Shown one piece after another: positions 12,084 to 25,849 of a stretch of DNA of 64,000 bases; the stretch's first letter is position 1; each line of letters begins with the position of its first letter. A program made the translations under genes and the position numbers. This DNA is from Unio delphinus (Eukaryota > Mollusca > Bivalvia > Unionida > Unionidae). The stretch spans positions 3,527,001 to 3,591,000 of the forward strand of contig JAQISU010000166.1 in the NCBI GenBank assembly GCA_029339505.1, in the 5' to 3' direction. Under the pieces are notes generated by a model that was given only the letters and a program-made list of their open reading frames with translations, had not been told where the DNA came from and did not search any database.

Positions 12084-13613
12084 GCTTTTATATCACAGGC
12101 AACAGAACCTTATGTTAGCGGTGGCTTAATAGAAAAAGCGATGTGTTCAGCTGAAAAGGAAATTTCTACATCTTTCAGTGATGATAAATTTTACATCCAA
12201 CAGACTGCAGAAGACACTGAGTCTGAAATAATTGAACCAAAGTCAGTATCAAAACTCCCCACTTCCTCAGATTGGGAAGAAAATCCAGTAGTTGAGGGGA
12301 ATAACCTGATTTCTAGTGATTATTATTCGCTTGATAATTCTAACTTGTTGACTACCAGTGAAATATTATCTGGAGGGAATGGTGTAACAGCCTCAACAGA
12401 AAAATTATCTGGAAGCAGTGAAGTGACAGCATCCTCTGGTTTGTCCGACCCTTTTGTTTTTGTCAGTTCTAGAACTTCTGCTGACTGTACTGTTGTAAGT
12501 TCAAGAGATACAGAATCTGACATGGAAGACTCGTCTAATCCTTCAAAAGAAAAGGTAAATTCAGAACCGGACAGCAGTGAATGTTGCATAAAGGAATGTG
12601 TGTTGGAGAAGGAAGGGCCATTGGAAATGGAATGTGATAGTGTTAATGTGTCAAATAACAATGATGACAAGTTAGACATGGTCTCCCCCAGATTCTCAGG
12701 AGAAAATCGTGTTCAAGAAACAATGGAAGTTGACAGTACTCAGGTTGACGATAAAGAATTGAGGATGTGTAATGAAAACAATGATCAAGAACCAGTATCT
12801 TCCATTTGTATATCATCTGAAACTCGTTCCAATTCAGTAACTCAGAGTGATGGTTATGAAATTTATTCAGACAATAGTCACAAGAACAAAATTACTTGCA
12901 GCAGTAGTTCTCCAGAACAATTTTGTAGTTCATCAGAAGTGATGGACCAGTTAAAAGCTGACAGAGACGAAGCACTGCAAGACACATCTTGTATAGACAA
13001 GGCTCAGGTAGATAGCAGTACAGATTTAAAGCAAGAAACTGTTTTACAAAACTGCACTGAATCAAGTGCTAGTAGTGATGTGACATATTCTCACATAAGT
13101 GATAGTGTAGTGACTTCATTTGATGATAAACAGGAAGAATATCCACTTCAAATAACTGCTGATTGTCAGAGCAGTGTGATGCCAAAAGATAGCTCTAGGC
13201 TTGAGGCTATTAATGACCTAGTTTCCTCACAGTGTGATACAGATAGTATTACGGGTAATGAATGTAGTAGTAGTAGTTTTTCCACAGCCAGTTCTTTATT
13301 CATTGACAGTGTCAGACAAACTGAAGTAACTGTAGACTCCACCACATCTCACTTACTCTCATTATCAAATACAACTGGTTATATTCATATTCAGGACTCA
13401 TTGCAAGATGCGTCCAATGAATGTGAATCCATGGATGTTTCATCTGCATCAGATTCAGGACTGTTTGTGAATAGTTATTTGACAGGTCTTGATAAATCGT
13501 CTCCCTCAAAAACGTCTATTGAGGATCAACAGCCAGTCTCTGCCAGTGACCAGGGGCCATCTTCAAGTAATTCTTTACAGGATGAAAGTCAGAATTTACC
13601 CACAAAGAAAAAG
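12084..13613 (+). CDS. SETD5/KMT2E: SETD5/KMT2E-like gene, exon B (large, Ser-rich, disordered)
   Basis: The acceptor is tctcttttcag at 12073-12083 and the donor AAG-gtattg at 13613/13614. Both ends are phase 0. The exon encodes exactly 510 residues without a stop, the longest open stretch of the host gene. It is strongly enriched in Ser, Asp, Glu and Thr and low in hydrophobic residues, so probably disordered, with no domain I recognise. Its last residues are PTKKK, and the next exon begins VSLQEYRKR: the joined motif is the conserved KKKVSLLEYRKR-type element that lies C-terminal to the SET domain in SETD5 and KMT2E proteins. This junction is the main evidence for the family name. Long Ser-rich regions in this position are typical of the family, although their sequence is not conserved. 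Confidence 0.82.
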
Positions 13614-14269
13614 GTATTGTTTGATGTACTGTAAAATTGGCATAATGAACACAGAGATGCCTACCATTCTGATTGTTTCTGGATCATTCCCTTATTTATG
13701 CCAAAATATTTACACCTTTACATTGATATCCATCAGATTTCATGTCAGATAAATTTTATGTAATCAGACTTGAAGTAGAATTAATTTGGCCCTAATTTTT
13801 TAATTTATTGGAGGGAATTAAAAAAGTTAAAACTGAAGTTGAAAATTATTTCTTTTATTTAGTATTGTCCAAAGAATAGATTAAAAAATATATAATGGGG
13901 TAAAATTTGGATTAAATGATGCGTGGCAACATTATGTAACAGAATAATGCAGAAAAGGTACAGTGTCCATAAAATAACTACTAAGTAGAGCAAATGCAGT
14001 TTTCGTTTTACATTCTTTAAAGTAGTTGACTCCCTACACACACATTGCATATTGAAGAACCTAGGTGGATGGTAGATGCCTAGCAACTCTATGCAGCAAC
14101 TCGGCAGGCACATGTGCATTGCCACTGTTTGTGCGGTTTGGAGATATTAGTGATTGATATTCAACTATAATAGCCAATAAATAAAGACCACCTGTGAAAA
14201 GATTGAAACATCAGACTGGCTAGAATAGGGTACCATTGGAAAAAAAGATCATCATTTTCTCAGCTTCTA

Positions 14270-14425
14270 TCTCGGCCAGTGTGGGGGTATGTGAGAAAGC
14301 TTGCCAGTAGCTTCTCGTGGGTCAGTGTGGTTTTTTCTGAGGTGTCCCATGTTCTTCTCTATCATTATACTGACTGCCATGTATAGCCTATCTGGTGCTA
14401 AAAATGTGTTAAATCCTGCAACAAC
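14270..14425 (+). mobile_element. tRNA-derived SINE, 5'-truncated fragment
   Basis: It starts inside the family at ctcggccagtgtggg, keeps the gagaaagcttgccagtagcttctcgtgggtc core and the gccatgtatagcctatc block, and ends aaatcctgcaacaac. Confidence 0.7.
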
Positions 14426-15004
14426 TTTATATCTGTCCATTTTTTTAAATTTTATGTTATAGTTTTACATCATGATAAGTTACAAGTAGATGTCACTGAT
14501 ATTTCTTAATGAAAAAATGAATTTGTTGTCAAGATGCTGAGCTGTTGGCTTCACTTTTGTGGCACAAGTTTATCACAGTGTTATAAAGGAAAAGTAATCC
14601 AGTGTGATATGCTTTAAAAAATTTTAAAATGATGACCTTGATTGGTATTTAAAAAATACAGAAAACACTTGAATTACATGAAGCCATCTGACTTGGAGCA
14701 TCCTGCTGATCAGTCCAATTTGTGGTCCAGATGATGATAAATTATTCATTAATCATAATTTAGGATCTGTCACTGTCTGTCTGTCTCTCTGTCTGTCTGT
14801 ATGTCTCTCAAATTACTTAGTCGCTGGAAGGACTAGCGAGTTGAGAAGATTGTCCTACTGATTCTTCAGTTTTTTTTCATAAACATCATGTGATACAGAA
14901 AATTTGGTTTAGAAAATCTCTTAAGGCTACATTAAATGCAAATTCCTAATCAGTGAAGCATCTTCTGTTCTTTATAATTGCATATGCATATCATAGCTAA
15001 CAAG

Positions 15005-15231
15005 GGGCCCCATGTGGTCTAAAGCACTCGCTGTTACATATCACTGTCATCTCACCTCTGTCTGTGTGGGTTCGATTGTCAGATTTGACCAATGTGAGTA
15101 TGTGAGAAAGCATGCCAGTAGCTTCTCATGGGTTGGTGGTTCTTTCCGGGGTTTCCAGATTCTTCCGCCACCAGTTCTACTAGCCGCAATGTATAGCCTA
15201 TCTTGTGCTGAAAGTGGTATTAAACCTACAA
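15005..15231 (+). mobile_element. tRNA-derived SINE, near full length
   Basis: The GGGCCCCATGTGGTCTAAAG head, GGGTTCGATTGTCAG as box B, the tgccagtagcttctcatggg core and a short 3' end ending attaaacctaca are all present. Confidence 0.75.
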
Positions 15232-16249
15232 CTTCTAAACAAGGTTACATCCCTGGGTACAGACTGATTCATGCAAGTCTTTTACGAACCATATTAATGC
15301 TGAGTCGGATCACATGAAATATTATCAAGTATTTTGTAAATAAATAAATTAGACATTTACAAGTGTTTAAAATATATTTCTCATTATTTCCCAAGTATAT
15401 TGAGCAATTTATATACTTCATCAGATAAAACAGCCCTGATTTTTTTCTTGAAATAATGAGTATAAACAATTTGAATGAAATAATCTAAATGACTATTATG
15501 GATTGCCATTCAGGAATCTTTCCAAAACAACTTGGTCACCTCTGTGAAAAACTGAATTAGAGTTTTTGTTGTATTAGCAGTGGTAAAGATCAGGAAAATG
15601 GGACCAAGCAATAACAGTGTTCGTCTGACTCTAGCAATAGAGATAAAAACAACAATAAAGAAAGATTAAAAATTTCAGGACAGATGTACTCAATAATTTT
15701 TCTATTTTAAAAAAAAATACTTTTTAACCAGTTATATATCCAGATTTTATGTACAGAAATATGCCAGTATAAAGAACCATAGTGGATATAACTTGATTAT
15801 CTAACAAGTTGATAATTTACAAGTAGACCTGAGTGTTAAAAAATATATCCTGGGCAAATTACGTTGTTTGAAAAAAGAAAGTTTTGGATATCATAATCAA
15901 AATTTGAGTTCTGAAAATCATGCATAAAATTCTTCTGCGTATGAATCTTTCCAAATTTGCAAATTATGAGAATTTTCAAAAAATTACCTCTCATTTTTTC
16001 CTGACTTAATCTTTTTTAAAATACTGTATTATTGTACAAAATATGCGAACTGGTCATGATAGACAAGGTGATATCTCAAAATGGCTATGCTCAACTGTAA
16101 GGTGTTGTGACTAAAATCGGCTGATTGGAAGATATATGAAGTAGCAGCATAGCACTATATGCAGGGGTCATCGATTCCTGGAAAAGTTTTGGGATTTAAA
16201 AAATATATTTCAGGAAGCTTGAAAAGTAATAGAATTTGTCAAAACCTTG

Positions 16250-16640
16250 GTTTTATTTCATATAACAAGAGTAAGTCCCCTTACAGTATATATCATGTGA
16301 TTTGTTTGTAGTTTGATTAGAAATTTCAAATGGTCAGCCACGCCACTATGAGTATTTACCACTTGACAAGCAGTCAATACAAAGTTAATTTCTTCTGAAA
16401 GTGTATTTTCTTTGATCTAATGTACAATGTAAGTATTAATTTGGTTTAGTTTATATTTCTCTCTTCATTTTGTACGACAAGAGTTAGTTCCCCTAACAGT
16501 AGATGTTACTTGATTTCGGGTGTAGTTCAGTTGGAAAATTAAAATGGCCAGCTATGCAGCTTTGAGTAATTACTACTTGATGATCTGTCAGAAGGAAGTT
16601 AATTCTTCTGAAAAGTCGCTTATGGCAGTTTGTGTTCAAT
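16250..16640. repeat. Diverged tandem duplication, period about 212 bp
   Basis: The stretch around caagagtaagtccccttacag at 16267 recurs as caagagttagttcccctaac at 16479. The following 150 bases match with many substitutions. A 122-codon open frame at 16544-16912 overlaps the second unit; it has no family resemblance that I can see. Confidence 0.5.
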
Positions 16641-18485
16641 CATCCAAGATCTTGACACCAGGAACTGCTTGCAAATTTCAGTGGCTAGTGTTTGAAATGT
16701 TGAATGTAGAGACTAATCATTCACACCCTAGAAAGTTGTTGTTGCCAACAAGATCTTGGTTTCAATTCCACATAATGGAATCTGGAGGAGACAGTTATCA
16801 ACATCTATTCTTTAAAGATTCTCCAGCCAGAATAGAGGAATATGAAAATGTATCTGGTATCAAGGAGGTGCCACCAGGTGGTTTTAGTACCTGTGGAAGG
16901 GATCTATCATGAGCATATACGTCAGTGGTGCCCTTTTTTTTAACCTAATACCAACAATTTGATCATGCTGCTTGTATATAATGAAATTGAGTAGTCTTAT
17001 TTAATACAACTTATTTAATAGCAAATCATTGTAGGAATAGTTGTAAAATCTTGTTTACTCAAATTGGCAGATGAAAATGCTGAAAAAAGCCCAAAAGGAC
17101 AATAGCCTAAGCCTGCTAACTGTGTCCAATTCTCTCAGAAAGACTGCAAAAGTCAAACAAGAAACTATGAAGGACCTTGAAGGAGACTGAGCAGAAAAAG
17201 TTTGCTTCTCACTTGAAACAAGAAAATGAATGGAAAAATCTGCTTTGTTAGTACTGTAAATAGGAACACATACAAAGACTATATACAATTGGTTTTTTCT
17301 TTCGTTTAAATACAAAATACTTTGAACATTAGATTATGACATGAATTACTGCATGAAGTCGGTGAACGACCTCATTGCAAAGATGGGAATAAACTCCTCA
17401 CATTTTTATTTAATTCCTGCCTTATTATAGTTACAAGTAGGACCCGGTGTCCAGCTGTATGAATTAATGTTTTGCAAAAACAGAGACACTAATGACTTTT
17501 AAGTAATCATTTTTAATAATGGTCACTTGAATAGTAAAGATTTTACTGATATAAAAGAAACCAACGTATGACAAGAACAAACAAACTGATTCTCGCTACT
17601 GGTTTTTATATAGTGACAGTACAGTAAGTAAACCTTGTTAATGTATATGTTTTAAATTGCCATTGTAGTGCTGAAATTAATGTAGTGGTCGTGTATATTG
17701 CTTGTGTTCAGAGTTGATCAGTACTGTCTGGGGGTGAATAAGTATCTTTATCTATTAAATCAGCAAGTGAGAATTGTTTGTGGGATTCGATTGATAGCGG
17801 TAAAGGCTTGTGATTTTTGTTTTTATTTGTTTCTTCTTTCTTTTTTTCCCCAATGTTAAAATGATTTACATCCAGTATACAATCTGTCATCTATTCAAAT
17901 TTGTGCGAACGGGTCACATATTTTGTTTATAAAGTTAATTCCTGCACGTTTTCATTGAATTAAGCTGTTGACTTTTTTCTCCGAGTAAAATGATTCTGTT
18001 TCTAGATGTGATAAGTCTTTTTATTTCGTTAATTGTTAGATATGCAATCACATGTACAGATTTTATATATTTTCTCAAAGTCTAGTCAATCCTATCATTA
18101 CACTTGATTTTACAACTGAACACTAATGATGTCAACACCTATTATCACTTCTGCTTATGTGAGAGCTATGGCAAACAATATTTATAACACAACTAGGCAT
18201 TATACTAATAGATTATTGCTTGGAAGCCAATATATTGGGATTCAGAAATAGTCCCCAAAATGGGTTTCCTATTCGCATTTCTTGCGAAAACAGCAAAAAC
18301 CCTCTAGGAATTAATGGGTTAATACAGAATGAAAAATGTACAGTGACTGTAGTTACTTTTCTTTAAAATGTTTTTAAACTGGACCTTTTTGTACAAACCC
18401 ATTATGAGTTACCACCTGTCTTGAGAGACAGTTTTTTGTTGGCAGGAGGGGGCAGTCTGTCATAACAGGTTTTGCTGTGTGTGTA

Positions 18486-18488
<3 letters not shown>

Positions 18489-18550
<62 letters not shown>
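18489..18550. repeat. (AT)n microsatellite
   Basis: About 31 uninterrupted AT units, 62 bases. Confidence 0.95.
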
Positions 18551-18552
<2 letters not shown>

Positions 18553-21079
18553 CAGTAGTGTGAACTATAAAGACTTACTGCCTAAATCATTTTATTTCTT
18601 CATTTTTATATTTTCTTTGAAAAATAATCTTATAATTTCACATGTAAAGATGTAAGATTTCCCATCAAACCATGTGATGCTTGATTGTGTATGACTACAA
18701 AAAAATGTACCTTCAGGAACAAAACAAGTACTTTATGAGCTAAAACAAAGAAAGAGATACTGCCTTTCATTTCATACATGGAAAGTAATTTTCAATAAAG
18801 AACTTTGCCCAGATGCCATTTGCATATATATCTGAAGTTATTTCCTTTTACTTCCTTAAAAACAGCAAGAAAAATTTGTTGTGATTAATTGCTAAATCCG
18901 ACTTGCATTGTTTTCAGATAGTGTCAAGTAGTTTACAAATTGACAAAAATGTAATTTACTGCAACAGATTAGGTCAACCCAATCCTACTGCTTGCTCAAG
19001 TCATGTATTTTATATGATCAGTCTATGGAAGTATAGCAAATTTATGAAAAGAGGGTTGGGGATGAGTGTATTGTGCTGAAGAGAAGTGAGTTTAATCGTT
19101 TAATCCTCTATTCTGGAGCAAGATTGGTAAAAAAAAATTAAATTTTTTTTTTATTTTACTTCTTTAACACTGGATCTATTTCAATTCCATCTTGTGGTAC
19201 CAACAACACATTTTAACTCCTGGCATTGCTATGAATTACAATATAATGATGAAATACATCTGGTAATAATGAAGGAAAAGAAAATATCTTCTATATATCA
19301 ATCTGAGTTTGTTTGTGCTCTTATTACATGTATGTAGTATTTATATTTTATTTTGTATTCTGTTCTGATGGTACTAAATATAAATTGTGTACTAAACATT
19401 AAAATGGGATCCTGCCAGATTCATTTAGTTAATTACAATTGTCATAAGTATGTATTCTATGAATCTTTTGGACCTGGTATTAATTATAATAGTATACTTC
19501 TGGCAAAAACTGGGATAACAATTAACACAAAAATGGTATATGTATTCCATTGTTCTTTATTGTATAATATTTCAGGCAGGTATTTGGTCCAAATTGGACT
19601 ATAGATTGGTTTGAGCCAACCATGATCCAAATCAGCTAGCATTAATTAGTAGCATGTTGCGCATTTTCTGATGTAAACTTTCCTTGATTTTACCAGTAGT
19701 TAACTCTTCTTACATTGTTTGCATAGCTGTACTTCTCTCTAAATCTCATTTTATTGCACAGTTTCTACATTCAATTAATGATTATAATTTGATGTTAGAA
19801 TAAATCTACAATGAAATTGAATTATTTTCTGTTTTCACAAACTTCATGTGCCAATTATACTTCATAATATAGTTCTAATTAAGAAAGAATGCTCAGTGTT
19901 TTGTCTGATCAGGTAAACCATGGTTATTGGCCCATTTTGCAGTTTTTACATGTTATATCAGCATAGAAGCCACAGTTGTGGCCTAAAATACAATCTTAAT
20001 GTCCAGAAACGTATGGAGGTGCATGCTGTGTGTTTCCCATATTTCAGTTCTTTTCGAAAATTATCATTTTATACATCACCAGTGAATACACCCCCAAAAT
20101 GGTCATTTTTTACCTTTATGCTCTTGCACTTAAAAATATTTCACTTTTCAACAAAGAATATTAGTATTTCTTTATATTAGTGGAACCAGTGTTGTAGGTA
20201 TTCTTAAAAAAATTGTCATAACAAATTTTAATGTATTTTTCGAAAGCAAAGGTAGACAATATAAATAAAAATGATAACCTGTACTTTGTTATGCTTTATT
20301 GTATTCTTGTTACCCACTTCTAGTTATGTCTGTTAGTAATAGGAAAGATTTCATAATATTTGACTGAGTTTCATATATAAAAGTTAATCTATGGTTATAA
20401 ATGCTGCAGAAAGCAAAGAAATGTCAAATTGGTGTCTTAATTGTTTTTTTTTTTACGAAGTATCCACTCGACAGTTTTCCTATTTTGAAAATTCCTGCAA
20501 CAGTTTTATTAAGTTTTGGTTATATATGGTTTCAAAAATATACAATTAATGGATATATTTTTCATTATGAATTTCCTGATGGACAAAACATGGCTATGGA
20601 AATTACAAAAACTGTAGAATCTGGAACCTGAAAATATAAGTAATAGTTCTGGAGTCATTTTTAAAACCATTAGCCATATCAAACTAAACCGTTCGATATC
20701 ATTAGTATTGCATCATCTTTGGCTGAAAATATTCCTTGTTACAGGATGATGCAACAATTGCCATATGCAATATTCCAAATTAATTGTTTGTCTGCAACAA
20801 CAAAAATAAGTCGTTTGTATTTGCATCAAGGTAGTACATTCCAGCAGCCTTGATTGAGCCATGGGGAAAGTTTAGTTTCCTGAAGAAGGTAACTGCAGCA
20901 GCAAAATAGACAACACCTCTATAAACCTACACACCAACAATAATAATTGAGATTGAAAACTTGGAGAAGCAAGAGCAAGGCAATGAAAACTATCCCTTGT
21001 GAGACCTCGTCTTTCTGCAATGCACCCCTCATCTTTTCAACAAATAGGTGCCCAAGATTAGCCCTCTTTTCAGATGCCT

Positions 21080-22335
21080 GATTGTGTTAAAGTGAAGATT
21101 GGTGGGCCCTTTTTTGTTTTATGTCTGCAATTCACAGAACTCTATCCTCTCTGAAGGACATCCATCAGTCAAATGTAAGCAAGCTAGAGGAAGATATGCA
21201 TATCTGGGTCAATGGAGAGAGTTCATATACCCAGTATCTGGACACCACCATTCTACTCCTGCTTATTTCTGGTTCCAAAAAGTGGCAGAAGACAGGTTAA
21301 TTTCAGATTATTTTACCCCATCAATGGGGAAAGGATGGAAAATGCAGCATTATTGCATACTAGTACCAGACCCAGTGTATCCATTAGGGATGCAGGACTG
21401 AGAGTCAGAAATCATCTTGGTGTCAAAACTTGGTCAGACTGAGATAAAAACAAACTTTGTTATAAAAACTGGTGGTCAAATTAAACATTTGGGGGTCTCT
21501 GAAGTGCAAATAAGTGTAAAGGAAAATACTGCAAACCCACAGACTCTCCACATTCTAATCTTTCTTCAGTGCAAGAAATACTTAGTTTTTGATTAATCAA
21601 GAGGTATTCAATTTTGAACTATAGCTTTCAGTCTAGTCTTGGCACACCTGACATCAGGGGATTAAGGTCAAGCCAGCCCCTATTATGTCATATGACTGTT
21701 GGTCTGCAGTGGCTCAGTTAAAAGCTATTCCCATCCTAGAAGAAATCAGATCTCATTTCTTCTCAGAATTTTATGTACATCGGAATGAATGTATCCATTC
21801 CAAGCCTAGTTTGTATTCCCCAGATTGGATGCTCAGAGGACTTTGGTGGCATTCTGAAAACCACATGATTTGCTGTTGAATCAACTTTCTCAGGAGTTGA
21901 TTTTTCAGTACCACTTCAGCTACAGGTATAATCAAGACAAGATTCTGAGATAGATTCTCTGCATGCCCCTAATGCTATTCCAATCTATGCACCAAATCAT
22001 ATTCATTGAGGGGAGGGGTTTATTTAGATCCAGGATTGATTCTCCAGTGTAATTGAGCTTAGGATGAGAAGCTACTGTAAAAAAAAAATTTGATTGTTCT
22101 TGGACCAGTAATTCACCATTTCAAGAATCAGTCCTGATTCGTGGCTACATACCTCGGATGCCAAAGAAGTACTCTCTGTGTACAAGTTGAGAACCTTTTG
22201 TGCTTGGCAGTCAGAAGGGGTTACACTCAGAATAATTTATTACATTACAGAAAATGTTCTTGCAGACAGTTTATCCAGAGCAGGCAAGGTAGTCCTAACA
22301 GAATGGTTCAAACAATTTGCATATGTCTCTGGGGT
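21080..22335 (+). pseudogene. Second retroelement relic, RT/RNase H of DIRS-like type
   Basis: One frame at 21212-21340 reads FYSCLFLVPKSGRRQVNF, like the start of the RT domain (xxSxLFxVPKKxGxxRxV). Another at 22178-22330 reads ITENVLADSLSRAGKVVLTEW, the end of a retroelement RNase H (N-x-LADxLSR followed by x-EW). The region between them is full of stops and frame changes. The motif spacing of about 1 kb is right for one decayed RT-RNase H unit in sense with the host gene. It is shorter and more degraded than the element at the window start and is not a copy of it at the DNA level as far as I can see. Confidence 0.5.
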
Positions 22336-22892
22336 CACATTACTATTTTTAGCACCACATATATGCATTAGCAGAAGGTAAAGAGTTAACCTTTGAATGA
22401 GACTTAATTTGAAAATCTTGTCCTTGAAACCATCTTCGTGTTCTCATTTTAGCTCGAGAAAGAAGCAGACTACGTGCATTTTCAAAAGAGAAAGGATTGT
22501 TATGCAGATATGCGAAACATTATGCTTTTGGCATAAACATTTTTTTTCTCCACCTAATTATACTTCCCTGTATTTGATTATGCTTTATTAACACATAAAC
22601 AAAGTTATCTCTCTCTGTTATTATTACACCACACATGATGTGATAATAACCACACATATATAAATTGGAGAATATTCTAGGACAAAAAGGTATATTGCTG
22701 CATACAAATAGCACAAGAGTACACTTGTCCATCATGCACCTACATTCACTTTCCTTATATTTTTTTTTTTACTTCACAGCAACTTATGTGACACATTTCC
22801 TAGAAAAGGGGCAGAGTTCTTGAAGTTAACTTTTCTCACAGATTCATTATACTTTTGATAGACTGTTTAGGTAGCAGACCAGTCTATACCCG

Positions 22893-22910
22893 CCCCCCCC
22901 CCCCCCCCCC
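22893..22910. repeat. Poly-C run, 18 bases
   Basis: Uninterrupted C run after cccg, followed by agccaaaaaaaaa. Its length in the true genome may differ from the assembly. Confidence 0.9.
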
Positions 22911-23378
22911 AGCCAAAAAAAAATGGTATCTTAATGTTTAGCAAAACAGGCTATAGTAGTGTCAGTGTTATATGACCAAAATGTTTAACAGAAAAACTCA
23001 AAGAAACATGTTGGATCAGAAAAAGTGCAAATCAATAACACTTTGCATGTTTAAAAGAAGAATATGAAAGTGATGTAATACAGAACTCAAATTGAGCACA
23101 TCATTATGCTCAATACATAATTTGGGTGCTTGACTTCTTTATGGTAAGATCCAAGCTTTTATATGACTTGTATTAGCATTGATTTCACTTCTACCTCTAC
23201 ATTCAAAGGCATGTATGGTTATGGTTCAGTAGGAATTAAGATTATGTTTCCCTGCTCGTCAGCTATGTTTTTTTGCATCAGTATTTCCATCCATGGTAGA
23301 AATCTAGTTTCTGTTTCACCTATGCTAGGGACAGTGATGATCAACTCCCATGTTAGGGCACTTATGTTCTTTGGAACA

Positions 23379-23621
23379 GTTGTTGTTGTTTTAGGGTTTA
23401 ACACAATTTTTCAGCACATGATAGGCTATTCATGGCGGCCAGTATTAATTATGAAGGAAGAACCCAGGAAAAAACACAGAAAGAACCACCAACCCACGAG
23501 AAGCTGCTGGCAAGCTTTCTCACATGCCCACATTGGCTGAATCTGAGACTCAAAAACATGCAGAGGTGAGAAGCAGTGATCCATAACGGAGAGCGCACTT
23601 TAGAACCACTCAAGGCCCCAG
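23379..23621 (-). mobile_element. tRNA-derived SINE, reverse orientation, near full length
   Basis: The tail complement tgttgttgttttagggtttaa comes first, then the acccacgagaagctgctggcaag core, the box-B complement near 23550 and the head complement aaggccccag at the right. Confidence 0.75.
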
Positions 23622-24668
23622 GAGCAATAGTTAAGTGAGATGGATTTTTTCCCTCTCCTTTAAAGAGTTTAGCTGATACTTCATTATCCAGAATCTTTAG
23701 ATAGAATTTGTTTGTACCATCAAGAAAGTTTATTGGTCTCTTACTGATAAAAGTTAGGATTATTATTACTTTTTTGCCTGTCTCATCTCATCTTGAGAGG
23801 ACTTATGAAGGCTGCATTTTGGTACTCACACACCACCTCCTTTTTACCTTCATGCCCTACACAGACCTGGGTATTTTTTCTTGGGTTCCAATTGTTGTTG
23901 CAGCACAGTGACCCCGACTCCTGCTTATAAAGGCAATTGAGTGACTGTGCTACAAAGTGAGTAATATGTTATTATTTACTCCATTACAGTCCCTCATTTT
24001 CCTACTTTGATATTCAGGTAAAATACTGCTGAAATGAAAATATTTTTTGTAGGGGGTAAAAATAATTTTAATTTTTAATACTTGTCATCTCTCTCCCATT
24101 TTGTTCTGATGTCTTTCATTACTCAAGATCCTAGAAAAGAAGGTTGTAATACTGTGCATGGATCAATGGCATCAAGTCAACTGGGTCTATGCACATAGAA
24201 TTTCTTGAATGGGAAGATGGTGCATGTAGAGGTATTTTCATCGTGGAAAGAATTAGCTAAACAGCAGTGTCAGTAAAGTATTACATAATCGTAATTAGTT
24301 TTACCACTAAAAACTACATATCTTAGACTTGATATCTGAATGAAAAGTCCTATATTTTGTATGATTTTCCTAAACAAATTATACATTTTCTCAATAAATA
24401 ACACAAGATATGACAAAATATTGATCAGATAAAATGTGAGTTGTAATTGAGGTTGTCTTAAAAGGAATTGAAAGGCAGAATTATGCAGTAAAGGTCTGGC
24501 ATCAAAAGGTGTGATTGCACAGTAAATGTCCTGGCATCAATAGGTGTCATTCCAGAGAATAAAGGATGATTGGTATTTAAGCTACGGTAAATCTAGTAGA
24601 AAGCTTAGCAAATATTCACTGCTTGTATATTAGTGACATCAGTTTAAAATAAACTTCATTTATTTCAG

Positions 24669-24906
24669 GTCAGTTTACAAGAATATAGAAAGAGGATCAA
24701 GGAGAAGCCAAAAGAGCCTTCAACAACAGCACCACCTCCCCATGTACAAGTGAATTGCGTACCAGGATCGACTTCTGCTTCAGGGAGCAACTCTTCTAGT
24801 TCTCTGTCAGGATCTACTTCTCCCCCACTCAAACTGGATGGCCTACCAACACTACCCCTTTTCGTACCATACACGTCTATGCGAACAGAGAGGAAGGAAT
24901 TCAAAA
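24669..24906 (+). CDS. SETD5/KMT2E: SETD5/KMT2E-like gene, exon C (VSLxEYRKR exon)
   Basis: The acceptor is ttcatttatttcag ending at 24668 and the donor is AAAA-gtagga at 24906/24907. It enters in phase 0 and leaves after the first base of a codon. The first residues VSLQEYRKRIKEKPKEP complete the family motif begun by KKK at the end of exon B. The motif is a short basic helix of unknown mechanism in SETD5/KMT2E. The rest, about 60 residues, is Pro/Ser-rich and includes SGSTSPPLKLDGLPTLPLF. The open frame continues to a TAA shortly after the donor, so using the intron-retained form would truncate the protein. Confidence 0.82.
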
Positions 24907-25502
24907 GTAGGAATTCATGCTTTATGACTTAAACTTTGTATTTATTTTCCCCATATTTGTTACAAAAAGCAGGAGACATACTGTCCATCAGTCATACTTC
25001 ATACTTTGCAACTTTAAATCCATTTGAGATTAAAGAGTGAAACTTAGTATTTTCATACATCGTCATTACAAGGTGTTTCACATAGCAGATTGAGGTTCCT
25101 ATCTTTGAAGTCAAGGTCAGTATATTTTTTCCCATCACACTTTCCCATACAAGTGAAGTGGCTCTTATAAAAGATAGTCAGTTGAAAAGTTCGAAACAAG
25201 AAGTAAATCTTGTAATAATAAAATTGATATAAAAACTGTCAAGCTGTGAAGAAAACTTGTGCATTATTATTTTACAAATTTCAGATGTTGATTTAGGTTG
25301 CAAGAAATAAATCCTTGAGTTGCGTGTTCTAGATCCCCTGGTCTAATTTGACCACAAAATTTGTTACCCCACCAGTCATAATAAATTCACAATAGATGCA
25401 AATTTATCTTTTGCACACACACAAAAAACGGCTAGATATTTACCAAGGCCAGGTGCAATTAATTGTTCTGTCATTTTGTTAAATTAAACCATTTTGCTTC
25501 AG
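24907..25502 (+). other. Intron C-D, 596 bp
   Basis: AT-rich. It carries a normal donor (gtagga) and acceptor (ccattttgcttcag). I see no other feature. Confidence 0.6.
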
Positions 25503-25640
25503 GTTCATCAGATCTTGTGTCTCCAATTTTCCACCGGCGGGGAAAGAAAGAAGAGCCTAGGAAACAAATGAGTCTTGCGGAAAGATTGAAGCACGAGTTT
25601 GGTTTGGATGATACAGAAGAAGAGGAAACTTCCAATTCTG
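25503..25640 (+). CDS. SETD5/KMT2E: SETD5/KMT2E-like gene, exon D
   Basis: The acceptor ends cttcag at 25502 and the donor is TCTG-gtcagt at 25640/25641. The first two bases complete the Ser codon split by the previous intron, and the exon leaves with one base of the next codon. It encodes about 46 residues: SSDLVSPIFHRRGKKEEPRK, then SLAERLKHEFGLDDTEEEE. The second part looks like a short amphipathic helix followed by an acidic tail, and similar SLxERLxxEFG-type stretches occur after the VSLxEYRKR element in family members as I remember them. Both phases agree with the neighbouring exons. Confidence 0.8.
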
Positions 25641-25849
25641 GTCAGTATGAGAAGCTATTTTATTGTAGGAAGTGTTGGTGGCATTTTGTAACCATTTGTT
25701 GACTTGAGTGATCATTAGAATTGGTTTTATTATCCTTTGTGGTGATAGACCAGAAGAACTTTTGGAATGGGCTTTTTTCTGTTGCCTGTCATACATCCAT
25801 CCATTGGCACAAATTTGTCATTGCAAATCCTTATCTACTTCCAGGATTG

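Larger units (their letters stand above)
13614..24668 (+). other. Intron B-C, about 11 kb
   Basis: It contains three SINE copies, one tandem duplication, an AT microsatellite, a poly-C run and a DIRS-like relic, listed separately. The stretches 17300-18480 and 18560-20700 are AT-rich with only short chance frames; I see nothing else there. Confidence 0.6.

Noticed and set aside
12323..12679. 118-codon antisense frame
   Set aside because: Shadow of the Ser-rich exon B on the other strand.
16544..16912. 122-codon open frame in the 11-kb intron, considered as a small gene
   Set aside because: It overlaps a diverged tandem duplication, has no family resemblance that I can see, and its first-unit counterpart is not open. 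Chance or relic.
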